Virus record (IMG/VR): IMGVR_UViG_3300006072_000068
Location: 1-20,606 of that record
Length of the DNA stretch: 20,606 nt
Direction: 5' to 3' (one strand)
Origin: a virus
Shown: positions 6,506 to 11,859 of the stretch, in pieces
How the letters are laid out: the number at the start of each line of letters is the position of its first letter
Position numbering within the stretch: position 1 is the stretch's first letter
Made by a program: the position numbers and the translations under genes
Notes under the pieces: model-generated
Databases searched by the model: none
The model's input: the letters and a program-made list of their open reading frames with translations, nothing else
Told to the model about the DNA's origin: nothing

Positions 6506-6670
6506 TCATAAATAACCAAGTACGGAACCAAGAGGAAAGACAAAAATACCCACCGCCCTTAAAATTACCATGCCATTGATTGCATCGGCATGAGCTAATT
6601 CAACTATATTCATGATCCAACCGATCCCGGCTCCGATCAAAAACAGAAAATACCAAATTTCATCATTCAT
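6506..6670 (-). CDS. 54-residue membrane protein, last gene of the leftward early operon
   Basis: ATG at 6670 with AAAGGA at good spacing upstream, TGA at 6508-6506. The peptide contains two hydrophobic segments, WYFLFLIGAGIGWIMNIV (about 6-23) and MVILRAVGIFVFPLGSVLGY (about 34-53), joined by a polar ELAHADAING loop. The MVxLRxVGxFxxPLG pattern is one I associate with small uncharacterised phage inner-membrane proteins. It sits 11 bp downstream of the next leftward gene and would be cotranscribed. Possible roles are superinfection exclusion or a holin-like function. Only the reading frame, the ribosome site and the membrane topology are supported. Confidence 0.62.
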   Translation of the reverse strand: MNDEIWYFLFLIGAGIGWIMNIVELAHADAINGMVILRAVGIFVFPLGSVLGYL

Positions 6671-6681
6671 ATCCTTTCCTT

Positions 6682-6867
6682 TTAGTGCGCTAAAGGTGTT
6701 TTAAGCCTTTTGACGTGGTTTTTAGGATGGAGGATATACTTCTCCCCCATTTCTTCAATCATTCTTTCAGTTCGAGCTTGATGGTATTCAGGAAGCAAAT
6801 CTCTTATTGCGTCCATTTTCCCGGCTCGAATCATTTGTTGGATTAAATTTTGGTCATTGTTTGTCAT
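6682..6867 (-). CDS. Small early protein, unknown function
   Basis: 61 residues, entirely soluble and mostly helical: NDQNLIQQMIRAGKMDAIRD followed by LLPEYHQARTERMIEEMGEK and a basic tail. The start at 6867 overlaps the stop of the helix-turn-helix gene upstream (ATGA on the minus strand at 6867-6864), so translation is coupled. I do not recognise a family. Coupling to a DNA-binding protein could hint at a regulatory partner, but small early genes are packed this way throughout this region. Confidence 0.6.
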   Translation of the reverse strand: MTNNDQNLIQQMIRAGKMDAIRDLLPEYHQARTERMIEEMGEKYILHPKNHVKRLKTPLAH

Positions 6868-7109
6868 GATTTTTCCTTTTCTTCAATGCTATGGTTAGCA
6901 ATCAATTCATGCTTCCCCGGACACTTTTCATGATGAAGATCCAGAAGCTTCATGATGCTGATGTACGGCGGATAATAAACTTCAGATTCCATTTGTAGAA
7001 GTTCTCCAACTGAAAACCCAGTTTCCATTGCTACTGTCGCGTGAGTCAATCCGCTCCGGCGAAGGTTTCCAACAATCAATCTCCAGTTAATTTCATCTGG
7101 ATAGTTCAT
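6864..7109 (-). CDS. Helix-turn-helix DNA-binding protein (small phage regulator type)
   Basis: 81 residues. NWRLIVGNLRRSGLTHATVAMETGFSVGELLQME (about residues 8-41) reads as a Cro/XRE-like helix-turn-helix: the LTHATVAMETGFSVGELLQM portion has the small residue / Gly turn and hydrophobic spacing expected of recognition helices. The rest (ISIMKLLDLHHEKCPGKH) matches the common C-terminal helix of short phage HTH proteins. Its start overlaps the upstream gene's stop by 4 bp. It lies far from the operator-like sites at 8469, 11823 and 12834, so whether it binds them is unknown. It is the only classic regulator on the leftward strand in this window. Confidence 0.65.
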   Translation of the reverse strand: MNYPDEINWRLIVGNLRRSGLTHATVAMETGFSVGELLQMESEVYYPPYISIMKLLDLHHEKCPGKHELIANHSIEEKEKS

Positions 7110-7357
7110 TCCTTTCCTCCTATCCCGTGGTGCTGTTCTGCGAAACGGACGCCAGCCCTAAATCTTTTCATACCCGTTGTTGGTTCTGGCAAAAACCCCT
7201 TGGCAATCTCCCCCTCCGTCATCGGCTTCTTTTCTGGCTCGCAAATAAGGTAATTACGAATTTCTTCAAAGGCGTGATACAGCCTGTCAGAACAAGGGCT
7301 TGATGCAATGTCATAAGCATCAATTGCTTGTATCAACAGTTCTCGTTCTTTGTTCAT
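7106..7357 (-). CDS. Small early protein, unknown function
   Basis: 83 residues, ATGA-coupled both to the gene before (start 7357, stop of neighbour at 7354) and after. It is composed of an N-terminal helix (ERELLIQAIDAYDIASSPCSDR), a helix AFEEIRNYLICEP, and a segment MTEGEIAKGFLPEPTTGMKRFRAGVRFAEQHHG (about 46-78). The last resembles a module (MTxxEIxxG, FxxGVRFAExxHGI) repeatedly seen in small early proteins of phages of Burkholderia, Pseudomonas and their relatives. Function unknown. The 3' end coincides with a partial copy of the junction sequence (ACCACGGGATAGGAGG), which here is coding. Confidence 0.6.
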   Translation of the reverse strand: MNKERELLIQAIDAYDIASSPCSDRLYHAFEEIRNYLICEPEKKPMTEGEIAKGFLPEPTTGMKRFRAGVRFAEQHHGIGGKE

Positions 7358-7686
7358 TTCATCGCCATCCCAATCTCAATCGCCATCCCAATCTCAGCGG
7401 CGGCTTTTACTATCGCTCTGCGGGTTGCGGCATTGGCTTTACCGTCGTGATTCTCAAAAATTATTGGGGCCTTCCCTTTAATTCCTATCCGCGTCTGATC
7501 CGACTCCACACACACAGCCAGTTGCAACTTCACCGCCAGTCTTAGCGCATCACCGTCGTCTTCTAATGGATCAAACGTAAATCCTTCAGCGTCCCATAGG
7601 CATTTCAAACGCTCGTTCCAAAACAGCCCAAGGCCATCCATCCCCGCTGCCTTAGCTGCAAGTTCTAATAGTTCTTTGTCGTTCAT
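7354..7686 (-). CDS. Early protein with DDGDALRLAVKL motif, unknown function
   Basis: 110 residues. ELLELAAKAAGM at the N terminus and FDPLEDDGDALRLAVKLQLAV (about 38-58) are the recognisable blocks of a widespread small early protein family of proteobacterial phages and prophages. The C-terminal ATRRAIVKAAAEIGMA is also typical. Its function is unknown. The very end of the gene holds an exact 18-bp tandem duplication (7361-7396), so the peptide ends EIGMAIEIGMAMK instead of stopping after one copy. Coupled to both neighbours by 4-bp overlaps. Confidence 0.68.
   Translation of the reverse strand: MNDKELLELAAKAAGMDGLGLFWNERLKCLWDAEGFTFDPLEDDGDALRLAVKLQLAVCVESDQTRIGIKGKAPIIFENHDGKANAATRRAIVKAAAEIGMAIEIGMAMK
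7361..7396. repeat. Exact 18-bp tandem duplication in a coding 3' end
   Basis: 7361-7378 and 7379-7396 are identical copies of ATCGCCATCCCAATCTCA. On the minus strand they add one extra in-frame EIGMAI copy just before the stop of the gene at 7354-7686. Perfect identity points to a recent slippage event. Confidence 0.9.
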
Positions 7687-7940
7687 CTCTCCTCCTTAAT
7701 CTTAGCTAGTGCGGAGTGTGCTGTATCAATGATGTGCCATAGAGCGTCAGCCATCGCTTGTTCGTTTTGGTCTCTATTCCAATACTCCTCTATATGTTCC
7801 ATAGCCTCAACCAACCCATCAACTAGGTCGGCGCGGATGTATGGGGTGTCTTGTGGCATTACATTTTCTTCGCTTGAAGTCCATCCTATAAGCCTTGCGT
7901 CAGGCGGTGTAATCCAAATCTTCTTAGGTGGTTTGGTCAC
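7683..7940 (-). CDS. Early protein with IWITPPD motif, unknown function
   Basis: 85 residues from GTG 7940, chosen over an in-frame TTG at 7976. The GTG lies 1 bp after the stop of the membrane gene upstream, with a GGGGGC in front of it, and the peptide then starts VTKPPKKIWITPPDARLIGW, where the family similarity begins. Blocks IWITPPDARL and TPYIRADLVDGLVEAM (about 31-50) are common in small early proteins of proteobacterial phages, with the helical C terminus AMADALWHIIDTAHSALAKI. No function known. Coupled to the next gene by a 4-bp overlap at 7686-7683. Confidence 0.62.
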   Translation of the reverse strand: MTKPPKKIWITPPDARLIGWTSSEENVMPQDTPYIRADLVDGLVEAMEHIEEYWNRDQNEQAMADALWHIIDTAHSALAKIKEER

Positions 7941-7941
7941 A

Positions 7942-8097
7942 TTAGCCCCCAGTGACTGTGACAAGCCCGTAAGCAAACAAACCGCCCATAACCACCCCTA
8001 GTGCTATGAGGCTGGCGTATTCAACCCACAGCGGGGCTTTCTTTGGCTCAATGAAGTTTCCTTGATACATTCTGTTAGGGTTGTATTTATTTTTCAT
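7942..8097 (-). CDS. 51-residue single-span membrane protein
   Basis: ATG at 8097 with AAAGGAAAG upstream, TAA at 7944-7942. The N-terminal 22 residues are polar and basic (MKNKYNPNRMYQGNFIEPKK), followed by one clear membrane span (YASLIALGVVMGGLFAYGLV, about 27-46) and a very short VTVTGG end. By the positive-inside rule the basic N terminus should face the cytoplasm. It is followed 1 bp later by the GTG start of the next gene. No family recognised; small early membrane proteins of this form often act in superinfection exclusion or take-over, which remains inference. Confidence 0.6.
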   Translation of the reverse strand: MKNKYNPNRMYQGNFIEPKKAPLWVEYASLIALGVVMGGLFAYGLVTVTGG

Positions 8098-8146
8098 TTT
8101 CTTTCCTTTCGTGGTGCGCCGTCCTTGGCGCGGGTTTAATCTTCAT
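8087..8146 (-). CDS. 19-residue micro-ORF upstream of the membrane protein
   Basis: ATG at 8146 is preceded by AGGAG at 8 bp spacing, as good a ribosome site as any in the operon, and the frame (MKIKPAPRTAHHERKENEK) runs into the start of the membrane protein gene with an 11-bp overlap. The basic peptide could be a translation-coupling leader. The frame contains a copy of the ACCACGAAAGGA junction sequence, here coding for HHERK. Too short for any family call. Confidence 0.35.
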   Translation of the reverse strand: MKIKPAPRTAHHERKENEK

Positions 8147-8198
8147 TTGTTTGTCTCCTCTTATCTAAACCAATAATCATTCTCACCGGGGTGTTTCC

Positions 8199-8423
8199 TT
8201 AATAAGTTGTGATATCGTTTTCTGATAAAACCCATGAGCAAGTACAACCGTTTACCGAATGTAATGCTTTTATTTCAAGAATTGGGTCACATAATTCACT
8301 TAACGCAAATTCAACGTCTTTTGCGTATTCTTTTTCGCAAGCTCTTTGCGGGTTAACGTGATATTGATCGAGAATTTCTCTAATAAATTTAAGCCCGTTT
8401 TTGTTTACTTTTTTAGTGTTCAT
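8199..8423 (-). CDS. First gene of the distal early unit, unknown function
   Basis: 74 residues. The ATG at 8423 follows AGGAG inside the junction/leader sequence just downstream of the 8468-8496 promoter, so this is the first gene of a separate leftward transcript. The peptide has a basic N terminus (MNTKKVNKNGLKFIREILDQ), a helical middle with RACEKEYAKDVEFALSELCDP, and a cysteine-containing end (LHSVNGCTCSWVLSEN). Cys at about 44, 59 and 61 might bind metal but the spacing is not a known motif. I do not recognise a family. Confidence 0.58.
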   Translation of the reverse strand: MNTKKVNKNGLKFIREILDQYHVNPQRACEKEYAKDVEFALSELCDPILEIKALHSVNGCTCSWVLSENDITTY

Positions 8424-8431
8424 TTGTCTGT

Positions 8432-8476
8432 CTCCTTTCGTGGTCTAAAGATTTAAGGTACGATTGAAGTATGACA
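8432..8476 (-). repeat. 45-bp promoter/leader repeat, copy 1
   Basis: This stretch is repeated at 11787-11831 with 2 mismatches in 45 bp. It covers the -10 region, the start of the transcript and the AACCACGAAAGGAG-type ribosome site, so the first genes of both leftward transcripts share the same leader. Confidence 0.85.
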
Positions 8477-8496
8477 TATTGTCATACATTACGCAA
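8468..8496 (-). promoter_or_regulatory. Leftward sigma70-type promoter, distal early genes
   Basis: Minus strand -35 TTGCGT (8496-8491), 17-bp spacer, -10 CATACT (8473-8468). The spacer is occupied by a perfect inverted repeat, and the same layout is found at 11823-11851. The promoter sits just downstream of a terminator, as expected for a separately regulated transcript. Confidence 0.6.
8469..8487. promoter_or_regulatory. Palindromic operator candidate
   Basis: GTATGACATATTGTCATAC: two perfect 8-bp arms (GTATGACA / TGTCATAC) around a 3-bp centre, placed between and over the -10 and spacer of the promoter at 8468-8496. A bound repressor would block RNA polymerase. Half-site GTCATAC recurs twice at the 11823-11851 promoter. 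Confidence 0.65.
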
Positions 8497-8506
8497 TAGG
8501 GAAGAC

Positions 8507-8535
8507 AAAAAAAAGGCGAACCGTGAAGATTCGCC
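8507..8535 (-). terminator. Intrinsic terminator for leftward transcription
   Basis: Read on the minus strand: GGCGAA, 9-nt loop, TTCGCC, then eight T residues (complement of the A-run 8507-8514). It lies 49 bp past the stop of the HNH gene and ends the SSB-ERF-nuclease transcript before the promoter at 8468-8496. A second hairpin (GATGGA / TCCATC, 8539-8559) lies just before it. Confidence 0.8.
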
Positions 8536-8583
8536 AATGATGGACTTCTGAGATCCATCGGAGAGTAAGCAGGAAACACAATC

Positions 8584-9066
8584 TCATGAGGAGATCGAAG
8601 GCAACTTTACTACAGACAAAGATAGTTCTGCCAATCTTTCCTCATCAATTTCCTTGTGTCTTTGCTTATGGCAAATTTGACAAAGCCAGATGACCAGTAA
8701 CGGATAATCATAATCCTCATGATGGGCTAGTGATTTCTCATGGCCACAACGCTCACAGGGCTGCTTTTCGAGCGTACCGTTCTTTAGTGCTCTGCTAACT
8801 GCATTGTGCGCTGCTGCGCGTCTACAGTCGGCTTTACGCCATAGCCTGTTAGTCATGACGTTAAACGCTATACGTTCCGGGAGTTTTCCACGCTCCCGGT
8901 CGTAAGCTCTAATTCGCTCTATGTTGTTCAGTCGATGTTGAATAGAGTCTTCACGCTTGCATTGTTTGCAGACATTAAGATGACCATCGGCCATATTTGG
9001 ATGCCTGTAAAACTCATGCAGTGGCTCACTTTCCTTGCACTTCTTGCATATTTTGAAATTGACCAT
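8584..9066 (-). CDS. Putative HNH-type zinc protein / endonuclease
   Basis: 160 residues with two metal sites. Residues 7-36 carry Cys7-x2-Cys10 and Cys33-x2-Cys36 around EFYRHPNMADGHLNVC, the zinc ribbon found at the start of many phage HNH-family proteins. The C-terminal third (about 104-137) has CERCG, then HHEDYDYPLLVIWLC and ICHKQRH, a His/Cys-rich ββα-like arrangement in which HH-E-D and the closing C-H-x3-H could be an HNH nuclease core or a structural finger. The catalytic assignment is not certain. ATG 9066 has GGAGGATGCAGC upstream. Last gene of the SSB/Gp157/ERF unit, directly before a terminator. It may be a DNA-processing enzyme or a mobile nuclease. Confidence 0.6.
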   Translation of the reverse strand: MVNFKICKKCKESEPLHEFYRHPNMADGHLNVCKQCKREDSIQHRLNNIERIRAYDRERGKLPERIAFNVMTNRLWRKADCRRAAAHNAVSRALKNGTLEKQPCERCGHEKSLAHHEDYDYPLLVIWLCQICHKQRHKEIDEERLAELSLSVVKLPSISS

Positions 9067-9112
9067 GCTGCATCCTCCGATTAGAATGAATCCCTTTCAA
9101 ATCAACAACATA

Positions 9113-9526
9113 TCAGAAAGGCACGTCCGAATCAAAACCATCATCATCCATTTGACCTTGATGATTGCCGTTTTGTTGCCCTGAGTTGTTATCCCTGCCT
9201 CCCAGCATTTTCATCGAAGAGCCCACAATTTCAGTGGTGTACTTCTCGATTCCGTTGCCATCAGTATATTTACGGGTTCTCATTTGGCCCTCTACAAAGC
9301 AGACAGCTCCTTTTTTTAGGTACTCCCCTGCAATCTCGGCCAGTCGGTTGAAGAACACTACTCGATGCCATTCAGTGACTTCCTTTTGCTGGCCCGTTAG
9401 TTTGTCCTTGTACCGCTCAGTCGTTGCGATTGAGATATTAGTAACGGCTCCACCCGATTGACTGTATCGGACCTCTGGGTCCTTTCCAAGATTTCCGATC
9501 AACATGACTTTGTTCAGACTAGACAT
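9113..9526 (-). CDS. ssb: Single-stranded DNA-binding protein
   Basis: 137 residues. Residues 1-105 are a bacterial-type OB fold starting [19 protein letters not shown] with [20 protein letters not shown] and [15 protein letters not shown], all strongly conserved in SSB proteins. Residues 106-126 are a Gly/Asn/Gln-rich linker and the end is the acidic tip [11 protein letters not shown], close to the DDDIPF tip that binds recombination and repair proteins. It would coat ssDNA made during phage replication and hand it to the ERF annealing protein two genes upstream. Start codon at 9526 follows GGAG. Confidence 0.95.
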   Translation of the reverse strand: MSSLNKVMLIGNLGKDPEVRYSQSGGAVTNISIATTERYKDKLTGQQKEVTEWHRVVFFNRLAEIAGEYLKKGAVCFVEGQMRTRKYTDGNGIEKYTTEIVGSSMKMLGGRDNNSGQQNGNHQGQMDDDGFDSDVPF

Positions 9527-9534
9527 AAATGCTC

Positions 9535-10038
9535 CTATTTGATTTGTAATGACGTTCCAGCGGTAAGAATTGCCCCTTCGATTTCGACTCCAGCTTTCAA
9601 GTCATCCTTGAGTTTGGCCTTATCCAGAACCGGGGGCGGTGGCTCTGGGATCGTGAAATACTTGTCTGGAATCTTTGCCTCGTCCTCAACCTTCAGGGCT
9701 GGCGGGTTTTTCTTCACACTTATGACGAAGTACGGGCATTCAATCTTAGTTATCCCGGTCCGCTCCATGTTGACCTTCAAGTAGTCTTTGATTCGGTCTA
9801 TCCGGTTCTCTATGGCTTTTCGTCTTGCTGCCATGTCTTTCTCGGCTTCCTTGATAGCTGCAGCCGTGTTTTCAAGATTCCGCATAAACATGGCAACGTT
9901 GGTGGATTTAACCTCAAGGTCTCCAGCCATGCCCTCAAGAGTATCGGCCAGCGTTTGCTCATCTAGGTCCATATCCTTCAGCTTTTCCATGTCAGCAATG
10001 TAATTGTCGGCAATTTGATAAAGCGTTAAATCAGTCAT
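9535..10038 (-). CDS. Gp157-like protein (siphovirus Gp157 family)
   Basis: 167 residues, the family's normal length. N-terminal two thirds are a long antiparallel-type coiled coil ([19 protein letters not shown] through [20 protein letters not shown] and [13 protein letters not shown]), followed by the family's beta-rich end: [20 protein letters not shown], VPDxY-like [18 protein letters not shown], and the closing [18 protein letters not shown]. Gp157 proteins are found next to ssb and erf/recT genes in many phages and have been linked to resistance to phage, but their biochemical role is unknown. The start overlaps the ERF stop by 1 bp, so the two are coupled. Confidence 0.9.
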   Translation of the reverse strand: MTDLTLYQIADNYIADMEKLKDMDLDEQTLADTLEGMAGDLEVKSTNVAMFMRNLENTAAAIKEAEKDMAARRKAIENRIDRIKDYLKVNMERTGITKIECPYFVISVKKNPPALKVEDEAKIPDKYFTIPEPPPPVLDKAKLKDDLKAGVEIEGAILTAGTSLQIK

Positions 10039-10682
10039 TATTGATTCTCCAGTTTTGATTTTGCTTGGTCTTTTGCTTCAGTGAATCGCTTAATAGCATC
10101 TTGGTCTTTTTTGCCTTGAGCCAGGCGATAAGCTGCGGTGTAATATTTTTTTATCTCTTCTTCATTGCTAGAAGATTCAATGGCCGATATAAAATCAATA
10201 ATCTGATTCTCTGGGATTTTCTCAGCCGTGGGTTGCCTGGTTGGTTCAGGCTGGATTTCGTGTGTCTGAGTCTCTGAATCGTTGTCTCCTTCCGTTGGAA
10301 TCGCAAAAGCCTGAAGTGCTGCATATTTATAAGCTGCACTCATGGCCTTGTTGGTTGCCTTATCTCCGCTATCCATAGCTTCCCCAAAAGTTTTGATGAT
10401 GTGTTTGCTGCCATCTTCAGAACTTACAAAGTCAAATTCAACCTCAACAGTGACATAAAACAGGGCCAAACCTCTCTGGCTGATACGCTCGACACAATCT
10501 CGCGCAATAACTCTAGGCAATATGCAAAGTTTATGCTCGGCTAACAGTGGGCTAATAGTGTTAAAAATGTCGTCAATGCCTCGAAATTTGTATCCAGCCC
10601 CTTGAGTATTAGTTCGGCTTTTGGTGATGCCAATTTTGGATAATTCAGTTTGCACTGAGTTAATTGCTTTATAAACTTTCAT
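10038..10682 (-). CDS. erf: ERF-family ssDNA annealing recombinase
   Basis: 214 residues from ATG 10682, preceded by AAAAAGGAAAATGAA; a TTG-type extension to 10736 would run through the intergenic junction and is unlikely. Core ERF blocks: INSVQTELSKIGITKSRTN, YKFRGIDDIFNTISPLLAEH (about 31-50), GEAMDSGDKATNKAMSAAYKYA (about 112-133) and LQAFAIPTEGDNDSE. ERF forms rings and anneals complementary ssDNA, promoting circularisation or recombination of phage DNA. A Glu/Pro/Thr-rich linker (about 146-166) precedes a helical C-terminal domain (ENQIIDFISAIESSSNEEEI). With SSB and Gp157 it makes the usual three-gene recombination set. Confidence 0.92.
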   Translation of the reverse strand: MKVYKAINSVQTELSKIGITKSRTNTQGAGYKFRGIDDIFNTISPLLAEHKLCILPRVIARDCVERISQRGLALFYVTVEVEFDFVSSEDGSKHIIKTFGEAMDSGDKATNKAMSAAYKYAALQAFAIPTEGDNDSETQTHEIQPEPTRQPTAEKIPENQIIDFISAIESSSNEEEIKKYYTAAYRLAQGKKDQDAIKRFTEAKDQAKSKLENQ

Positions 10683-10702
10683 TTCATTTTCCTTTTTCGT
10701 GG

Positions 10703-10915
10703 TTAATTTGGGATGCCGTCCCAAAAGTTTTCGCATTCAGGCTCCGAAAAACCGTAACGCTGGCATTCTTTGACATACTCCAACCTCTTCAAATCTTCAG
10801 CAGTTGGCTTCTGTCCTGCTTCCGCTTGCTGAACCGCTGTCACATTTGGGAATGGCAGGTGGTTAATGTACGGATACGCAATAAATCCTAAAAAAAAGCA
10901 GATAATATTAAGCAT
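10703..10915 (-). CDS. Small single-span membrane-anchored protein
   Basis: 70 residues. Residues 1-18 (MLNIICFFLGFIAYPYIN) are hydrophobic with no charged residue before them, so they act as a signal-anchor. The rest is polar: FPNVTAVQQAEAGQKPTAED, then LKRLEYVKECQRYGFSEPEC and FWDGIPN. Two cysteines (about 50 and 60) could form a disulfide if the domain is periplasmic. No lipobox. It lies 8 bp downstream of the lipoprotein gene, so two envelope-directed products are adjacent in the early operon. Its TAA is immediately followed by the junction variant CCACGAAAAAGG. Function unknown. Confidence 0.6.
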   Translation of the reverse strand: MLNIICFFLGFIAYPYINHLPFPNVTAVQQAEAGQKPTAEDLKRLEYVKECQRYGFSEPECENFWDGIPN

Positions 10916-10923
10916 GATTCACC

Positions 10924-11187
10924 TCAGAACGGTGAACAGATGACGCTGATCGGAACGGGCGCATTGCCATGATCCGTTTTAACGTATAGATAATTTACGT
11001 TTGGCCTCATCTTGTTCATGACGCACTCACGCGATTTGATAAACACTTCTTCGGCGCTCATGGCTTCTGGGCCATCGTAGTTCCTGAGCTTGTAGACAGG
11101 CTCAACAGGAAGAATTGTAGGCGGTGGGGCTTTAGACGCGCATCCAGCTATGCAGACTGGAAGCGCTAGGGTGACTAGCTTTAGCAT
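10924..11187 (-). CDS. Early-region lipoprotein, unknown function
   Basis: 87 residues. Residues 1-16 (MLKLVTLALPVCIAGC) are a signal peptide with a C-I-A-G-C lipobox, so Cys16 is predicted to be lipidated. The mature part starts ASKAPPPTILPVEPVYKLRN, and contains AMSAEEVFIKSRECVMNKMR and VNYLYVKTDHGNAPVPISVIC, with two cysteines that may pair. It is expressed from the early leftward operon, not the lysis cassette, so a spanin role is unlikely. Phage lipoproteins made early often mask a receptor or block DNA entry of related phages, which makes superinfection exclusion a reasonable but untested idea. ATG 11187 follows a CCACGAAAGGAG junction copy. Confidence 0.68.
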   Translation of the reverse strand: MLKLVTLALPVCIAGCASKAPPPTILPVEPVYKLRNYDGPEAMSAEEVFIKSRECVMNKMRPNVNYLYVKTDHGNAPVPISVICSPF

Positions 11188-11207
11188 TTGAAAAACTCCT
11201 TTCGTGG

Positions 11208-11510
11208 TTAATAATCATTCTTTCGGCTATTGTAATACACTTCTGGGGCCTTGTCTTGCGCTTGCTTCTCCCAGTACGCAAGAGAAATACACCAAAGCAT
11301 CCGACCGAGCTTTTCAAATTCGCCTCGCTCAAGCCAGTCTTCAATAGTCTCTATTTCGTCAGGGGTGGCTTCACCTATTGCCTCGGCAAAATTATCGTAG
11401 TGATTGGGGTTATATTCACCTTCAAGCAGCTCTTCCTCAATCGCTTCCAGCGCGTTATCTCTGTCGCACTGGTCTTGGTAAGGCTTTTCAAGCCAACGAT
11501 CATAGTCCAT
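11208..11510 (-). CDS. Small acidic early protein, unknown function
   Basis: 100 residues, rich in Glu/Asp. It begins DYDRWLEKPYQDQCDRDNAL, a WLxxPYxD start that I associate with small early proteins of enteric and other proteobacterial phages. Then come EAIEEELLEGEYNPNHYDNF, an acidic helix ATPDEIETIEDWLERGEFEK, and LGRMLWCISLAYWEKQAQDK. No membrane span or metal motif. The high negative charge would also suit a DNA-mimic or inhibitor, but nothing specific shows that. Start and stop are both joined to neighbours by the junction TAACCACGAAAGGAG. Confidence 0.58.
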   Translation of the reverse strand: MDYDRWLEKPYQDQCDRDNALEAIEEELLEGEYNPNHYDNFAEAIGEATPDEIETIEDWLERGEFEKLGRMLWCISLAYWEKQAQDKAPEVYYNSRKNDY

Positions 11511-11528
11511 GATTTTCTCCTTTCGTGG

Positions 11529-11780
11529 TTAGTTTGACAGGGTTTCGTAAGCTGCCCAGCACTCGTACCGAATGACTCCGGGGCCATCGTACATTGGGCC
11601 AGCAAGTTCAGAGAAAGTTGGCTTGCCCTTGATCTCATCTCTCAAGAACTTGTTTTGTGAAGGTCCGTTGTAGGAATACCCAAGGGCCTCCATCTTTTCA
11701 ACGAAATCGCCAACGTTTTCTTGCTGAAGGTCTATGGTTTTCCAGCCAGCTTCAGACTTGGTTACGATTCTGTAAAGCAT
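11529..11780 (-). CDS. First gene of the proximal early unit, unknown function
   Basis: 83 residues from ATG 11780, which follows GAAAGGAGATTGAA; an in-frame extension to 11804 would use the ribosome site itself as coding sequence. The peptide has a short beta/alpha pattern (MLYRIVTKSEAGWKTIDLQQ, then VGDFVEKMEALGYSYNG, KFLRDEIKGKPTFSELAG, YDGPGVIRYECWAAYETLSN). It could be a small single-domain alpha/beta fold but I do not recognise the family. As first gene after the 11823-11851 promoter it should be among the most strongly expressed early products. Confidence 0.58.
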   Translation of the reverse strand: MLYRIVTKSEAGWKTIDLQQENVGDFVEKMEALGYSYNGPSQNKFLRDEIKGKPTFSELAGPMYDGPGVIRYECWAAYETLSN

Positions 11781-11786
11781 TTCAAT

Positions 11787-11831
11787 CTCCTTTCGTGGTT
11801 TCAAGATTTAAGGTACGATTGAAGTATGACA
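11787..11831 (-). repeat. 45-bp promoter/leader repeat, copy 2
   Basis: Matches 8432-8476 with 2 mismatches. It includes the ribosome site of the gene starting at 11780, the leader, and the -10 element of the promoter at 11823-11851. The similarity stops at the -10, upstream of which only the -35 hexamer and spacing are alike. Confidence 0.85.
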
Positions 11832-11851
11832 GAAGAAGTATGACCATGCAA
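11823..11851 (-). promoter_or_regulatory. Leftward sigma70-type early promoter with direct-repeat half-sites
   Basis: Minus strand -35 TTGCAT (11851-11846), 17-bp spacer, -10 CATACT (11828-11823), same geometry as at 8468-8496. GTCATACTTC occurs twice on the minus strand, once in the spacer and once over the -10, about 15 bp apart in the same direction. In the 8469 site the half-sites are inverted instead. It starts only 9 bp after the stop of the endonuclease gene. Confidence 0.58.
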
Positions 11852-11859
11852 CAATTATT

